A DNA stretch of 64,000 nucleotides from Halobacillus locisalis (GCF_013694105.1 NZ_JACEFG010000002.1:1-64000), one strand, 5' to 3'; counted from the stretch's first letter, positions 35,477-48,166 are shown. Made by a program: numbers and translations. Notes: generated by a model from the sequence alone, not told the origin.

Positions 35477-36571
35477 TTAGTCTAAGACTTCTTCTATATG
35501 CAGTTCGGTATGATCTTTAAGAGCATAAATATGGTCATCCTCAAGTCTCACCATAGGTCTCGTCGGATGGGCTGCTTCGACAAAAATGATTTCTGCTTTT
35601 TGGTTATTCGAAAGGCGTACGTTCGTCCCTTGAGAATAATTCGTCATTTCTTTAATGAATAATTGGACAACGGTATGATCATATCGACCGAACTGCTCCT
35701 TTTGAATCTCCTCCAAGACACGAAATGGAGAATGCTTCTTCCTATAGGCCCGTTCGGACGTCATCGCATGGTACATATCGCTTACCGCGATGATTTGACT
35801 GTATGTGTGGAGTTTCTCTTGTCTTAAGCCAAGCGGATAGCCACTCCCATCGAGTCGTTCGTGATGCTGGAGAATCGCCAGTTTCGCATTGGTACCAAGC
35901 GTCGGAATTTTTTCAACGAGACGATAAGATAGCGTCGGGTGGGTACGAATTTGATTGAACTCCTCTTCTCGGAGGGCCGTTGTTTTATGTAAAATATTCT
36001 GGTTGATTTTAGCCATCCCGCTATCACTGAGTACAGCGGCCAAGCCTACTTGGATCCAGTCTCCATAGGCGTATTTCATCTTAGAGGCAAGAAACGCCGC
36101 AATTAAACTCATGGCCACACTATGATGGTAAAAATATTCATTCTTCGAAGAGAAATGGTGCAAAAGGAAAACATCACGTTTCGATTCGATTACCCTCTCC
36201 AATAAAGGTACCATCACTTTACGCACGGCGTTCATATCTATGGGAGCACCACCGCGCCAATCTTCAAACCACTTCTTATACGATTGAACGGCTTCTAAGT
36301 ATTGATCCTGGAAAGAGACTTTGGCTTCTTCTTTTGGTTTCTTCGTGGTTACCGTTTCTTGATCATCTTCTATTTTTTCATCGGGTATGAACGGGGAACC
36401 ATCAGACAATTTGTTGGCGACTTCGACGACTTGTACCTTGAACTGTTTGAGAACTTTTATATGTATCGGGTGAATGACTGTGTTCTTTGGAATAAGGGGA
36501 CGATGGGTCATGCCCATGACGTCTTTGGTAATAATACAACCCGTTGTGACTTGGGAGGGATGCACCTTCAT
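35477..36571 (-). CDS. HD-GYP domain protein with altered HD motif
   Basis: 364 aa from the ATG at 36571 (GAGGTGG upstream). HD-GYP proteins hydrolyse cyclic di-GMP with a metal centre. The C-terminal domain has the first His in EYFYHHSVAMS, His in RTHPTLSYRLVE, HHERLDGSGYP (244-246 GYP) and SDMYHAMTSERAYR. At the place of the name-giving HD the protein has Ser182-Asp183 (LAAVLSDSGMAKI), so one metal ligand is lost. It may be a weak enzyme or a receptor. The N-terminal 100 residues form a separate domain with an acidic linker. In B. subtilis an rRNA operon lies at this place. Confidence 0.85.
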   Translation of the reverse strand: MKVHPSQVTTGCIITKDVMGMTHRPLIPKNTVIHPIHIKVLKQFKVQVVEVANKLSDGSPFIPDEKIEDDQETVTTKKPKEEAKVSFQDQYLEAVQSYKKWFEDWRGGAPIDMNAVRKVMVPLLERVIESKRDVFLLHHFSSKNEYFYHHSVAMSLIAAFLASKMKYAYGDWIQVGLAAVLSDSGMAKINQNILHKTTALREEEFNQIRTHPTLSYRLVEKIPTLGTNAKLAILQHHERLDGSGYPLGLRQEKLHTYSQIIAVSDMYHAMTSERAYRKKHSPFRVLEEIQKEQFGRYDHTVVQLFIKEMTNYSQGTNVRLSNNQKAEIIFVEAAHPTRPMVRLEDDHIYALKDHTELHIEEVLD

Positions 36572-36599
36572 ACCTGTTCCACCTCTCAAAATTAGGATA

Positions 36600-36638
36600 A
36601 AAATAGTCGCCTGCCGCATGAAATCGACAGGCGACGAT
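36600..36638 (-). terminator. Terminator after gyrA
   Basis: Minus strand GTCGCCTG and CAGGCGAC form a stem followed by TATTTTTA. Confidence 0.8.
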
Positions 36639-36647
36639 GGAAATGAC

Positions 36648-39218
36648 TTATGATTCTTCGTCAGGGTTCTCTAGATCATCTTGGGTGTTAGTCGTTGTAG
36701 TATCTTGGTTATCTTCTTGTTCATTAGATTCTTCGTTTCGAGCCTCTTGCTCAAGCGCCTCTTCAACGATTTCTTCTTCTTCTTTTTCAGATTCGACACG
36801 GGCGACCGTAGCTACTTCTTCACCGTCTCCTAAGCGAATCAGTCGAACGCCTTGTGTATTCCTCCCTGTTTCAGAAATACTTTCCATCGGCATCCGGATC
36901 AGCACACCACTCTCGGTGATGATCATAATGTCCTCTTCACCGTTGATGGCTTTAGTCGAGACCACTTTACCGTTCTTGTCGGTCAAGTTACACGTAATGA
37001 TCCCTTTACCACCCCGATTGGTAATGCGGTACTCGCTGGCTGGTGTACGTTTTCCGTACCCTTTCGTCGTCACCGTCAACACTTGCAGGCTGTCATCGAG
37101 GATTTCCATCGATACGACATGGTCGTCATCACGCAAGGAAATACCCTTCACTCCCGCTGCGGTACGGCCCATGGCACGGATTTGATCCTCATTGAAACGG
37201 ATCAGATATCCATTTTGAGTACCGATCATGACGTCCTTCTTACCATCTGTCATACGGACAGAAATCAGTTCATCATCTTCGCGCAATCCGAGAGCGATCA
37301 GACCGCCACGGCGAATGTTTGCGAATTGGGATAATGTCGTCCGTTTCGTGATTCCGTTTTTCGTCGTGAACACGAGGTACCAATCATCTACGAAGTCTTC
37401 CACCGAAATGACCGCATTGATCCACTCATCACGCTCAATATTCAACATATTGATAATAGGAATGCCTTTCGCTGTACGACTGAATTCAGGCACTTCATAG
37501 CCTTTTGCTTTATACACTTTCCCTTTGTTCGAGAAGAAGAGCAAGGTATTGTGTGTAGATGTAGAAAGAAGATGTTCGACGAAATCTTCTTCATGTGTGC
37601 CCATCCCTTGCACACCTCGTCCACCTCTTCGTTGCGAACGATACGTATTCGCAGGCAGACGCTTCACGTATCCTTGGTGAGTCAACGTGACAATCACCGT
37701 TTCTTCAGGGATCAAGTCTTCATCTTCAATGAAGTCTGTTCCACCGAGAAGGATTTCTGTGCGGCGCTCATCGTTATAACGCTCTTTAATATCAAGCAAT
37801 TCTTCACGGATGATTTCTAACACTTTCTCTTCATCTGCTAAGATCGCCTTCAATTCAGCAATCAGCTGCATGATCTCTTGGTATTCATTTTCGATTTTTT
37901 CACGTTCTAGACCCGTCAAACGCTGCAAACGCATATCCAGGATCGCTTGGGCTTGTTTCTCGGATAAGCCGAAACGTTCCATCAACCCTGTGCGGGCGAT
38001 TTCGGTCGTTTGAGATTCACGGATCAACTTGATGACTTCATCCAAGTGATCCAGTGCAATACGCAGTCCTTCTAAAATATGAGCACGTGCTTCCGCTTTA
38101 TTCAACTCATACTGTGTACGTCGACGGATGACGACCTTTTGGTGTTCTAAATAATGCTCTAAGCACTGCTTCAAGTTCAGCACTTTCGGATGTCCATTGA
38201 CGAGTGCGAGCATATTGATGCCGAACGTCGATTGTAGAGCTGTCATTTTATAAAGGTTATTCAATAACACGTTCGGATTAACGTCACGGCGAAGTTCAAT
38301 CACGACGCGCATTCCATTACGGTCAGATTCATCACGCAGATCGGTGATGCCATCAATCTTCTTATCACGGGCGAGATCCGCAATCTTCTCAACGAGACGC
38401 GCTTTGTTCACTTGATAAGGTAATTCCGTCACGATCAATCGTGATTTTCCGTTCGCTTGTTCATCGATTTCCACTTGGGCACGGACCGTAATCGAACCTT
38501 TCCCTGTTTCATAGGCTTTACGGATGCCACTTAAGCCAAGGATTTTACCGGCAGTCGGGAAATCGGGCCCTTGAATGTGGTTCTCCATCAGTTCCTGAAT
38601 GGTCATCTCAGGATCTTTACTTAATGCTAAGACCGCATCGATCACTTCACCAAGCTGGTGAGGGGGTATGTTTGTCGCCATACCGACAGCGATTCCTGAT
38701 CCACCATTGACGAGTAAGTTCGGGAATTTAGCCGGTAATACGCGTGGCTCACGTTCTGTACCGTCATAGTTATCATCATAATCGATGGTATCTTTGTTGA
38801 TATCACGCAGGATTTCCATCGAGATTTTGGACATGCGGGCTTCTGTATAACGCATGGCTGCGGCAGCATCACCGTCGACTGAACCGAAGTTTCCGTGGCC
38901 ATCAACGAGCATGTAACGATAGTTGAAATCCTGGGCCATACGAACCATCGTATCGTATACGGCAGAGTCACCGTGTGGGTGATACTTACCAATCACTTCA
39001 CCGACAATACGTGCCGATTTCTTGTATGCTTTATCGGCGTGCATACCCAAATCGTGCATCGCATATAAAATACGGCGGTGTACAGGCTTCAAGCCGTCAC
39101 GGACATCAGGAAGAGCACGGGCGACGATGACACTCATCGCATAGTCAAGGAATGACGTACGCATCTCTTCGCTAATATTGATTTCCTGTACGCGGGGGCG
39201 TTCGGGTTGATCCACCAT
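36648..39218 (-). CDS. gyrA: DNA gyrase subunit A
   Basis: 856 aa. GyrA cuts and rejoins DNA in the type II topoisomerase that introduces negative supercoils. The active-site Tyr is in [13 protein letters not shown], and the quinolone-resistance region [19 protein letters not shown] is of the sensitive wild type (Ser and Asp/Glu positions as S84/E88 analogues: DSAVYD). The C-terminal beta-pinwheel contains the GyrA box [10 protein letters not shown]. The last 45 residues are strongly acidic ([13 protein letters not shown], then [13 protein letters not shown]), longer than in B. subtilis. Confidence 0.98.
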   Translation of the reverse strand: MVDQPERPRVQEINISEEMRTSFLDYAMSVIVARALPDVRDGLKPVHRRILYAMHDLGMHADKAYKKSARIVGEVIGKYHPHGDSAVYDTMVRMAQDFNYRYMLVDGHGNFGSVDGDAAAAMRYTEARMSKISMEILRDINKDTIDYDDNYDGTEREPRVLPAKFPNLLVNGGSGIAVGMATNIPPHQLGEVIDAVLALSKDPEMTIQELMENHIQGPDFPTAGKILGLSGIRKAYETGKGSITVRAQVEIDEQANGKSRLIVTELPYQVNKARLVEKIADLARDKKIDGITDLRDESDRNGMRVVIELRRDVNPNVLLNNLYKMTALQSTFGINMLALVNGHPKVLNLKQCLEHYLEHQKVVIRRRTQYELNKAEARAHILEGLRIALDHLDEVIKLIRESQTTEIARTGLMERFGLSEKQAQAILDMRLQRLTGLEREKIENEYQEIMQLIAELKAILADEEKVLEIIREELLDIKERYNDERRTEILLGGTDFIEDEDLIPEETVIVTLTHQGYVKRLPANTYRSQRRGGRGVQGMGTHEEDFVEHLLSTSTHNTLLFFSNKGKVYKAKGYEVPEFSRTAKGIPIINMLNIERDEWINAVISVEDFVDDWYLVFTTKNGITKRTTLSQFANIRRGGLIALGLREDDELISVRMTDGKKDVMIGTQNGYLIRFNEDQIRAMGRTAAGVKGISLRDDDHVVSMEILDDSLQVLTVTTKGYGKRTPASEYRITNRGGKGIITCNLTDKNGKVVSTKAINGEEDIMIITESGVLIRMPMESISETGRNTQGVRLIRLGDGEEVATVARVESEKEEEEIVEEALEQEARNEESNEQEDNQDTTTTNTQDDLENPDEES

Positions 39219-39300
39219 TCTAGTTACCTCCTACTTTATCTCACAAGAGGAGTCGGGCGCTGAAAGCCCTCCTCCATTCTCTCTCTATTTGTCGACTCAC

Positions 39301-41232
<1,932 letters not shown>

Positions 41233-41272
41233 CTACATTTCTCAAGTGGTTTGACGCTGAACATGCAACGCT

Positions 41273-41557
41273 CTACTCCTCAGTTTCTTCTGAGAAATCT
41301 TCCAATTTATTTAAAGTCGACATCATATTCGCTCTTTTTTTCAATGTAAAAACAGATAAAGGACTGAAATAAATGACGTCATTGGTGATAACGATCGATT
41401 TCGCTTCATAATCGTCCGTTTCAACCACTTGTCTATTTTTCCGTTGATTGAAAAGCATTTCCTCAATAATCGACGACGAGGCTACTAGACTATTGTCAAT
41501 GATGGCTACGACGTCTTTCGATTGGATTACATGATCATCACCGATGTGAATGAACAA
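41273..41557 (-). CDS. remB: Extracellular matrix regulator RemB
   Basis: 94 aa, DUF370 family. The start MFIHIGDDHVIQSKDVVAIID is the RemB/YaaB signature. The related RemA activates biofilm matrix genes and osmoprotection genes; RemB function is less clear. The protein is slightly longer at the C-terminus than in B. subtilis (acidic LEDFSEETEE). It is nine bases downstream of recF and precedes gyrB, the standard order. Confidence 0.92.
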   Translation of the reverse strand: MFIHIGDDHVIQSKDVVAIIDNSLVASSSIIEEMLFNQRKNRQVVETDDYEAKSIVITNDVIYFSPLSVFTLKKRANMMSTLNKLEDFSEETEE

Positions 41558-41566
41558 TGGGCCACC

Positions 41567-42685
41567 TCATTTCTGTACGTCTATCGTACCTTCTTTGACG
41601 TGAAAAATTTCTGCTTCCTTCAAGGCATCATGCTCGATACCATCTATGCTTGTCGTTGAGACGAAGGTTTGAACCTTACCTTGGATGGTATGAAGGAGGT
41701 GGGACTGGCGGTAATCATCCAGCTCACTCAGGACATCGTCCAATAACAGGATCGGATATTCTCCTACCTCACTATGAATCAGCTCAATTTCAGCCAGTTT
41801 CAAAGACAGAGCGGTCGTCCGTTGCTGCCCTTGGGAACCATAGGTCTGAACATCTTTTCCATTTACAAAAAAGACGAGATCATCACGATGTGGACCAGCG
41901 AGTGTCGTCCCGCGTTCTACTTCTTTCGTCTCGATATCCGTAAACTTTTCCTGATACGTACTCTTTAGTGTTTCCAAATCCATAGCCTCTGATACTTTGA
42001 CACTAGCATCATAAGCAATTTCCAACTGTTCCAGGTTACGACTGATCCCTTCATGGATCGGGGTCGCCCATTCGCGGAGCAGTTGCAGGAAACGGAACCG
42101 GCGATCTACAATGGTCGCCGCATGCTCAATCAATTGGTCAGTCAGTACTCTAAGCATCGTCAAATCAGCTTCGCGCTTTCTTTGAAGCTCTTTTAATAGA
42201 TGATTTCGTTGTCTGAGTATCTTTTGGTACTGTCCTAAATGATAAATATACGTCGGTTGGATTTGACCGATTTCCATGTCAATAAACCGACGACGCACCT
42301 GAGGACTGCCTTTCACTAAGTTCAGATCCTCAGGTGCAAACATGACGACATTTAAAGCACCTATGTAATCACTCAGGCGCTTTTGTTCAATATGATTCAA
42401 TTTCGCTTTTTTCCCTTTATTTGAAAGCACAATCTCTAGTGGAAAACGTCGATTGCGTTTAAATATACTCCCTTTTATTTTACCATACTCAGCGTCCCAT
42501 TGTATCAACTCTTTATCACGAGGAGTGCGATGTGATCTGGCAAAAGCTAATACATAAATGGCCTCCATCAAATTGGTCTTACCCTGGGCGTTCTCACCAA
42601 TAATGACGTTGATCTTATGGTCGAATGAAAGAGACAGTTGATCGTAGTTACGATACGACCTCAGAGACAGTTCTTGGATATACAT
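41567..42685 (-). CDS. recF: DNA replication and repair protein RecF
   Basis: 372 aa. RecF is an SMC-like ATPase that, with RecO and RecR, helps RecA load at stalled forks. Walker [14 protein letters not shown] (residues 31-43), the signature [17 protein letters not shown] and Walker [14 protein letters not shown] are present. Start ATG 42685 follows the yaaA stop by 18 bases. Confidence 0.97.
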   Translation of the reverse strand: MYIQELSLRSYRNYDQLSLSFDHKINVIIGENAQGKTNLMEAIYVLAFARSHRTPRDKELIQWDAEYGKIKGSIFKRNRRFPLEIVLSNKGKKAKLNHIEQKRLSDYIGALNVVMFAPEDLNLVKGSPQVRRRFIDMEIGQIQPTYIYHLGQYQKILRQRNHLLKELQRKREADLTMLRVLTDQLIEHAATIVDRRFRFLQLLREWATPIHEGISRNLEQLEIAYDASVKVSEAMDLETLKSTYQEKFTDIETKEVERGTTLAGPHRDDLVFFVNGKDVQTYGSQGQQRTTALSLKLAEIELIHSEVGEYPILLLDDVLSELDDYRQSHLLHTIQGKVQTFVSTTSIDGIEHDALKEAEIFHVKEGTIDVQK

Positions 42686-42703
42686 AGGTGAGGTCAGCTC
42701 AGC

Positions 42704-42925
42704 CTATTCGTCACGGACGACTTCAAAAGTTCCAAATTCTTCAATCTCCACGGTATCTCCCAGGTAGAGTTTACGACCACGGCGATTCTCTAGCTCCCCA
42801 TTGACCAAAACATCAAACTCAGCAAGGAATATTTTTACCATACCGCCGGATTCAACGACGTTAGCCAATTTGAGGAATTGCCCTAGAGGTATATATTCAG
42901 TAGATATTTCAATACGTTCGCTCAT
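42704..42925 (-). CDS. yaaA: S4 domain protein YaaA
   Basis: 73 aa from the ATG at 42925 (AGGGTGA upstream). The protein is a single S4-like RNA-binding domain (YIPLGQFLKLANVVESGG, GELENRRGRKLYLGDTV). It is encoded between dnaN and recF in nearly all bacilli, and relatives have been linked to ribosome assembly. The terminator after dnaN suggests that yaaA-recF-remB may also be served by their own promoter. Confidence 0.93.
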   Translation of the reverse strand: MSERIEISTEYIPLGQFLKLANVVESGGMVKIFLAEFDVLVNGELENRRGRKLYLGDTVEIEEFGTFEVVRDE

Positions 42926-43002
42926 ATTATTCACCCTATTTCATGAATTCACCTTCTTCTATTTTACTAAAGATGAAGGTGTAAGAAAAGCCTAGCTATT
43001 TA

Positions 43003-43130
43003 AGAAAAGCGCAAGCGCCCTGAGAGCCCCGATGTGCATAAGTAAAACGGCCGGATGGAGACGATTTTTTCTACCGCAGGACGGATTACTCATGACACGA
43101 GGGGGGTGGGCGCTGGAGCCGGACGTGGCT
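43003..43130. repeat. Structured repeat-like element between yaaA and dnaN
   Basis: GCGCAAGCGCCC at the left and GGGCGCTGG at the right pair, and GTGCATAAGTAA (about 43036) pairs with TTACTCATGACAC (about 43085) apart from a bulge. AAAAGCGCAAGCGC at its left end reappears inverted at 46917-46931 (GAGCGCTTGCGCTTTT) before rnpA. I recall similar AAAAGCGCAAGCGCCC elements in other bacilli, but cannot check here. Confidence 0.5.
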
Positions 43131-43156
43131 AAACCAGTTAAATCCTCTGATTTCAG

Positions 43157-43174
43157 TTGTCCACAAGTGGATAA
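43157..43174. promoter_or_regulatory. Abutting inverted DnaA-box pair after dnaN
   Basis: TTGTCCACA (43157-43165) and AGTGGATAA (43166-43174) are two DnaA boxes with one mismatch each, directly back to back. Confidence 0.6.
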
Positions 43175-43179
43175 CTTTT

Positions 43180-43223
43180 CAAAAAAAGAAAAGGTGCCGT
43201 TATGAAACGTCATAACCGCACCC
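43180..43223 (-). terminator. Terminator after dnaN
   Basis: Minus strand GGTGCGGTTATGA and TCATAACGGCACC pair along 13 positions with one mismatch, followed by TTTTCTTTTTTTG. Confidence 0.85.
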
Positions 43224-43292
43224 TTTCTTATGGTGTGTTGATTTTATTATCTCATACATTTTCAATACGTGCTCTGAAAAAAACGAATGACT

Positions 43293-44432
43293 TTAATACG
43301 TTCGAACGGGCAGGATCAACTGCAGGATTTGATCGTCATCAACAGGACGAATCAAGAACGGACGCATAGCCCCCGTAAATTCGACTTTCACTTGATCATA
43401 ATCCACGGCTTTCAGGGCATCCATCATATATTTCGCACTGAAGGAAATTTTCAGGTCTTCCCCGTCAACATCGCTCGCAAGGACTTCTTCTACCACATTT
43501 CCGACTTCTGGAGAATTACCGGTGATCTCCAGGTGATTGTTTTCTTTTGTAATCAGACGAACGACATTGTTGCGATTTTCTTTCGCAAGAAGAGACGCAC
43601 GGTCAACGGATTGAAGTAATTCTTTAGCATCGATTTTGACGATCGTTTTGCTTTGTTCAGGAATTAATCGAGATGTTTCCGGATAGTTTCCGTCGAGCAA
43701 TCGAGATAAGAAGTATAAGTGCTTAGTACGGAAAAGGACCTGATTCTCCGTCACACTGACTTCGATCGTGTCTTCAGAATCATCCAAGATTTTATTCAGT
43801 TCCGTTAAACTCTTTCCTGGAATGACAACGGATGGAAGAGCTTTTCCTTCCGGTTGTTCTAAAGGAATCTTGCGAGAAGCTAAACGGTGACTGTCTGTCG
43901 CGATGAATTCCAGCTCTCCATCCTCCATTTTCACATGAACACCTGTCAAAATCGGACGCGTTTCAGACGTAGATACCGCAAACACCGTCTGACGGATCAG
44001 GTTTTTGAGTAGATCGATCGGCAATTCAAAGCTGTCTTCTGTATGAAGTTGGGGCAGCTGTGGATATTCTTCCGGATCTTGTCCGTTCAAATGGAATTCC
44101 GCATTACCCGAACGGATCGTGACATTGCGGTTATTGTCACTTTCTATTTCAACCGTTTTTTGTGGAAGTTTACGGACGATATCTGGGAAGTATTTCGCTT
44201 GTAGTACGATGCTTCCTGGTTCGATATGTTCGACATATACGATGCCGTCTTCTTCCTGAGGTATGAACGACTCGATAGAAATATCAGAGTCACTACCTGT
44301 TAATTTGATTCCCTCTTCTGAAGCTTCTATTTTCATTCCTGTCAATATAGGAATCGTCGTTCTTGATGAGATGGCCTTCATGACATTTTGTACGCTCTCA
44401 ATCAATTGATCGCGTTGAATGATAAATTTCAT
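43293..44432 (-). CDS. dnaN: DNA polymerase III sliding clamp (beta subunit)
   Basis: 379 aa. DnaN forms the ring that holds the replicative polymerase on DNA. Three similar domains are visible, starting with MKFIIQRDQLIESVQNVMKAIS, the mid-segment HRLASRKIPLEQ and the C-terminal RPFLIRP and QLILPVRTY. GGGAGGATTGTAAGTT precedes the ATG. It follows dnaA, separated by the 170-bp origin segment. Confidence 0.98.
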   Translation of the reverse strand: MKFIIQRDQLIESVQNVMKAISSRTTIPILTGMKIEASEEGIKLTGSDSDISIESFIPQEEDGIVYVEHIEPGSIVLQAKYFPDIVRKLPQKTVEIESDNNRNVTIRSGNAEFHLNGQDPEEYPQLPQLHTEDSFELPIDLLKNLIRQTVFAVSTSETRPILTGVHVKMEDGELEFIATDSHRLASRKIPLEQPEGKALPSVVIPGKSLTELNKILDDSEDTIEVSVTENQVLFRTKHLYFLSRLLDGNYPETSRLIPEQSKTIVKIDAKELLQSVDRASLLAKENRNNVVRLITKENNHLEITGNSPEVGNVVEEVLASDVDGEDLKISFSAKYMMDALKAVDYDQVKVEFTGAMRPFLIRPVDDDQILQLILPVRTY

Positions 44433-44454
44433 AACTTACAATCCTCCCAGTAGG

Positions 44455-44605
44455 CATATATTAATTATATTTTTATATAAAAGACCGTAATAGTACTAGT
44501 ATGCGCTGTGGATTTGTGGATAACTGCATTTATCCCAACACACCTAAGGTTATACACATGTGGACAGCTTGTTGACCAACCTGCAACCATTATTCACATT
44601 ATCCA
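44455..44605. other. oriC part 2: AT-rich unwinding element and DnaA boxes
   Basis: Between dnaN and dnaA. An AT-rich stretch (44458-44485, ATATTAATTATATTTTTATA) is followed by TAGTACTAGTA, which fits DnaA-trio repeats, a GC patch (TGCGC), and then boxes: TGTGGATTT (44510-44518, weak), TGTGGATAA (44514-44522 frame, perfect TTATCCACA), TTATACACA (44550-44558), TGTGGACAG (44559-44567), TTATTCACA and TTATCCACT near 44591-44608. This order matches the B. subtilis unwinding region. Confidence 0.85.
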
Positions 44606-45958
44606 CTAATGAGATTTCAGTTGTTCTCTTATTTCATCAAGCTCCCGCTGCAATTGTTGATCATCGGCAACCATTTTAGAGATCTTCTCGTGTGCATGTA
44701 TAACAGTCGTGTGGTCACGCCCTCCGAACTCTTCCCCGATCTTCGGTAATGAGAAATCCGTCAATTCTCTAGATAGATACATTGCGATTTGTCTTGGAAA
44801 AGCGACGGATTTCGTACGCTTTTTCGCAGGGAAATCTTCTAAACGTACATTGTATCTCTCTCCTACGATCTCTTGTATGCCTTCAATCGTAATCACTTTC
44901 GGTTTCGAGCTAGGAATAATATCTTTCAATGCTTCGGCAGCTAAAGAAGCGTTGATATCACGATTGATCAACGAAGAATAGGCCACAACACGGATCAAGG
45001 CGCCCTCTAGCTCACGGATGTTGGTGTCGATTTGATTGGCGATATAGAGCATCACTTCATTCGGAATATCGAGACCTTCCGCTTTCGCTTTTTTACGCAA
45101 AATCGCAATACGCGTTTCTAAATCAGGCGGAGTGATGTCAGTGATCAATCCCCACTCGAACCTGGAGCGGAGTCTGTCTTCTAGTGTTGGAATCTCTTTT
45201 GGAGGCCGGTCACTGGAAATGACGATTTGTTTGCTTTCTTCGTGCAACGTATTAAACGTATGGAAGAACTCTTCCTGTGTTTGTTCTTTTCCAGCTAAGA
45301 ATTGAATATCATCAATAAGAAGCACGTCCACACTCCGATATTTATTTCGGAAGTTGACCGCTTTGTTATCTCGGATCGAGTTGATGAATTCGTTGGTGAA
45401 CTTCTCGGATGAAAGGTAAACGACTTTGGCATTTGGATTATGATCTAATACATAATGACCGATTGCATGCATCAAGTGGGTTTTTCCAAGTCCTACCCCA
45501 CCATAAATGAACAGCGGATTATAGGCTTTGGCTGGTGCTTCCGCTACCGCGAGTGATGCGGCATGGGCGAAACGGTTTCCGGATCCGATGACAAAGGTAT
45601 CGAACGTGTATTTTGAGTTCAACATACTTTGAGGGGACTCTTCATTGTCGTTGTTTTTGACATCCGGTACTTTCTTAGGAAGTTTAACGTCATCAACCGC
45701 TTCTTCTTTCGTTTCAGGAATGATGAACCTCGTTGAAAGCTCTGCCCCTGTGACTTCATGAAGCGTTTCCGTGATCAATCCCTCATATTGATTCTCAAGC
45801 CAATCTCTAGCAAATTCATTTGGAGCGACGATGGTCAAGGTGTTTTCGCTAAGAGAATCAGCTTTTGTCGCTTTCAGCCATGTTTCAAAACTCGGCTTAC
45901 TGATCTTCTCTTTAATTTTCTCTAAGGTGTTGTTCCAAAGTTCGTGGATGTTCTCCAA
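44606..45958 (-). CDS. dnaA: Chromosomal replication initiator DnaA
   Basis: 450 aa from the TTG at 45958; the AAAGGGGTGA ribosome site is right upstream, and B. subtilis-type DnaA also starts at MEN. DnaA binds TTATCCACA boxes and melts oriC. Domain I is [26 protein letters not shown]; the AAA+ domain has Walker [16 protein letters not shown], Walker [14 protein letters not shown] and sensor [14 protein letters not shown]; domain IV ends with the DNA-binding [16 protein letters not shown] terminator-like hairpin lies in its leader. Confidence 0.98.
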   Translation of the reverse strand: MENIHELWNNTLEKIKEKISKPSFETWLKATKADSLSENTLTIVAPNEFARDWLENQYEGLITETLHEVTGAELSTRFIIPETKEEAVDDVKLPKKVPDVKNNDNEESPQSMLNSKYTFDTFVIGSGNRFAHAASLAVAEAPAKAYNPLFIYGGVGLGKTHLMHAIGHYVLDHNPNAKVVYLSSEKFTNEFINSIRDNKAVNFRNKYRSVDVLLIDDIQFLAGKEQTQEEFFHTFNTLHEESKQIVISSDRPPKEIPTLEDRLRSRFEWGLITDITPPDLETRIAILRKKAKAEGLDIPNEVMLYIANQIDTNIRELEGALIRVVAYSSLINRDINASLAAEALKDIIPSSKPKVITIEGIQEIVGERYNVRLEDFPAKKRTKSVAFPRQIAMYLSRELTDFSLPKIGEEFGGRDHTTVIHAHEKISKMVADDQQLQRELDEIREQLKSH

Positions 45959-45989
45959 ATTTTTCACCCCTTTCTCTCTCAATGGAAAA

Positions 45990-46043
45990 CAAAAAAGCCT
46001 TTCGTTCTCTTTTTCGAACGTATCAAAAGGATCGAAAGGCTGT
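45990..46043 (-). terminator. Terminator-like hairpin in the dnaA leader
   Basis: Minus strand AGCCTTTCG (46033-46041) pairs with CGAAAGGCT (45996-46004), then TTTTTTG. The U-run ends about 30 bases before the dnaA start. The loop can also form a small inner hairpin (CGTTC/GAACG). Placed between promoter and gene, it could act as an attenuator. Confidence 0.65.
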
Positions 46044-46084
46044 TGTGTAAGTTTTGTATAAATATTTAGTTAGTAAATCGTTAC

Positions 46085-46345
46085 TAGTAATGTGGACATA
46101 TAAAAGCTGACAATACTAGAGTTAAAGATGGTTATTTTCATTATCCACAATCCTGTGCATAAACACATAAACAATCGTGTTAATAAATGTCCACACGTTA
46201 TCCACAGTCTGTGGAAAAGATTTTATAGCTTCAAATGACAATCACAGTGAAACACAAATATAATACCAGATAAAATCTAGACTTGCAACGGGTTATAGGA
46301 AGTTATCCACAATGCCCACACCTTGTAGACGATTCCTATCCACAA
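46085..46345. other. oriC part 1: DnaA-box cluster upstream of dnaA, with candidate dnaA promoter
   Basis: Perfect TTATCCACA boxes at 46142-46150, 46199-46207 and 46303-46311; near matches TTATGCACA (46155-46163, reverse), CTATCCACA (46336-46344) and others. A candidate dnaA promoter (minus strand TTGTCA at 46108-46113, 17 nt, TTACTA at 46085-46090) overlaps a degenerate box, which fits autorepression by DnaA. The rest of the 45959-46615 gap, up to the rpmH promoter, is AT-rich with no gene. Confidence 0.85.
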
Positions 46346-46530
46346 CACTATATTTTGTGATTATCTTGTCGATATTTGGTGTGGATAGTCGATTTGACCA
46401 TAAAAAAATATACACAGGACCTGTGAATGTACTCAAAAAAGTATGTTTTTTTGTTGTAGTACAGCAGCTGTTATATAACGGATTGTGCGGGTAAGATCGT
46501 GTACGGTCGGAATAAGATTTACGAAGCGCG

Positions 46531-46560
46531 TTGACAAATTGTATGGATTGCCCTTATAAT
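46531..46560 (+). promoter_or_regulatory. Promoter for rpmH
   Basis: TTGACA (46531-46536), 18-nt spacer, TATAAT (46555-46560), both perfect hexamers. Confidence 0.88.
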
Positions 46561-46579
46561 TATCGGGACTGCCTTTTAA

Positions 46580-46748
<169 letters not shown>

Positions 46749-46750
<2 letters not shown>

Positions 46751-46780
46751 ACCACTGAGAACAATCAGTGGTCTTTTTTC
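46749..46780 (+). terminator. Terminator after rpmH
   Basis: ACCACTGA and TCAGTGGT pair with a 6-nt loop, followed by CTTTTTTC. Confidence 0.88.
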
Positions 46781-46953
46781 TAGTATAGGTTAGATAGAAG
46801 AAGCCGATCCTTATGGGGTCGGCTCGCTATCTTTCTTATCCAATAGAAAGAGAAAGACCGATGGAATTTTCCATACATCTTTTTGTCATGTAAGCTCAAG
46901 GGTTCCTTTCCATTACGGAGCGCTTGCGCTTTTGTAATTTTGGAGGGTATTCC

Positions 46954-47310
46954 ATGAAGAAAGTGAACCGTATTAAAAAAAATGAAGAGTTTCAAAAAAT
47001 ATTCAAGCATGGACAGTCGTTTGCCAACCGCCAGCTCGTTCTTTATTTTTTAAGGAAACCGGAGCAATCCCATTTCAGAATCGGATTGTCGGTTAGTAAA
47101 AAAATCGGGAATGCGGTCATGCGCAATCAAGTGAAGCGCTATTTAAGACAAGCCTTTCACGAGCTTGAAGAAGATATTCGGCAAGACTATGACCTCATTA
47201 TCATAGCGAGGAAGCCGACCAATCAGATGAACTTCCATGAAATGAAACAAAGCTTGAATCACGTGTTGAAGCGATCCAAGCTTTTTAAAAATAAAAAACG
47301 AGCCCAATAG
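46954..47310 (+). CDS. rnpA: Ribonuclease P protein component
   Basis: 118 aa from the ATG at 46954 (TGGAGGG upstream). RnpA supports the RNase P RNA in 5' processing of tRNA. The RNR-type motif is present ([23 protein letters not shown]), with the conserved F/R residues of [11 protein letters not shown] hairpin (AGCCGATCC/GGTCGGCT, 46804-46826) sits between rpmH and rnpA without a T-run. Confidence 0.96.
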   Translation: MKKVNRIKKNEEFQKIFKHGQSFANRQLVLYFLRKPEQSHFRIGLSVSKKIGNAVMRNQVKRYLRQAFHELEEDIRQDYDLIIIARKPTNQMNFHEMKQSLNHVLKRSKLFKNKKRAQ

Positions 47311-47404
47311 TATAGAATTCATAGATGAAAGAATGCTACACTGTTGAATGAAAACTCAAGTCCTATAAATCGAGAAACATTGCTTTACTAAGGAGGAAGG
47401 AACG

Positions 47405-48166
47405 TTGCGTAATAAGATGATTGCATTGCTTGCCATGGCAGGCGTGCTTACGTTCCTATCCGGGTGTACCCAGGTCAACCAAGACATCACCTCGGATAGT
47501 ACAGGTTTCTGGAATGAATATGTTGTTTATCCATTGTCCCAAACATTGATGTTTTTTGCGGATAGTACGGGAGGAAGTTATGGTTTATCGATTATTATCG
47601 TGACGATCATCATTCGTCTTCTACTATTGCCTTTGAACGTCAAGCAACTAAAGAGTTCTCAATCGATGCAAGAAATTCAACCGGAGTTGAAAGAACTTCG
47701 TGAGAAATATTCTTCAAAAGATGCCCAAACACAACAAAAGCTACAGCAAGAAACGATGCAACTTTTCCAAAAGAATGGTGTCAATCCGTTAGCGGGTTGT
47801 TTACCGATTATCGTGCAAATGCCGATTTTGATAGGTTTCTACCATGCGATCATGCGTACGGCCGAGATTCAGACACATAGTTTCCTATGGTTACAACTTG
47901 GCACAGCGGATCCATTCTTAGCGATATTGACAGCAGCCACGACGTTCCTACAGCAAAAATTGATGATGGCAGGCGGAGCAGCAGCACAAAACCCGCAAAT
48001 GCAAATGATGCTTTATATCATGCCGCTTATGATCGGTACCTTTGCATTCTTCTTCCCATCCGCACTAGCGCTGTACTGGATTGTCGGTAACATTGTGATG
48101 ATTCTTCAAACGATATTCATCCGTAAACCTATGATGAATAAAACGACGGGAGGAGCAGGCGAGTGA
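47405..48166 (+). CDS. spoIIIJ: Membrane protein insertase YidC (SpoIIIJ/MisCA)
   Basis: 253 aa starting at TTG 47405 (AAGGAGGAAGG upstream). YidC inserts membrane proteins; in B. subtilis SpoIIIJ is also needed in the forespore. It is a lipoprotein: signal with lipobox LSGC (Cys21). Five membrane segments are seen, with the conserved Arg of the hydrophilic groove in [16 protein letters not shown] and the [23 protein letters not shown] segment. Its stop overlaps the start of khpB. Confidence 0.95.
   Translation: MRNKMIALLAMAGVLTFLSGCTQVNQDITSDSTGFWNEYVVYPLSQTLMFFADSTGGSYGLSIIIVTIIIRLLLLPLNVKQLKSSQSMQEIQPELKELREKYSSKDAQTQQKLQQETMQLFQKNGVNPLAGCLPIIVQMPILIGFYHAIMRTAEIQTHSFLWLQLGTADPFLAILTAATTFLQQKLMMAGGAAAQNPQMQMMLYIMPLMIGTFAFFFPSALALYWIVGNIVMILQTIFIRKPMMNKTTGGAGE

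Noticed and set aside
36852-37334. Long plus-strand frames inside gyrA, gyrB and guaB
   Set aside because: They are shadows of highly conserved genes on the minus strand with no ribosome sites.
46804-46826. Terminator between rpmH and rnpA (AGCCGATCC/GGTCGGCT)
   Set aside because: The stem is not followed by a T-run; it may be an RNA processing signal but I cannot support a type.
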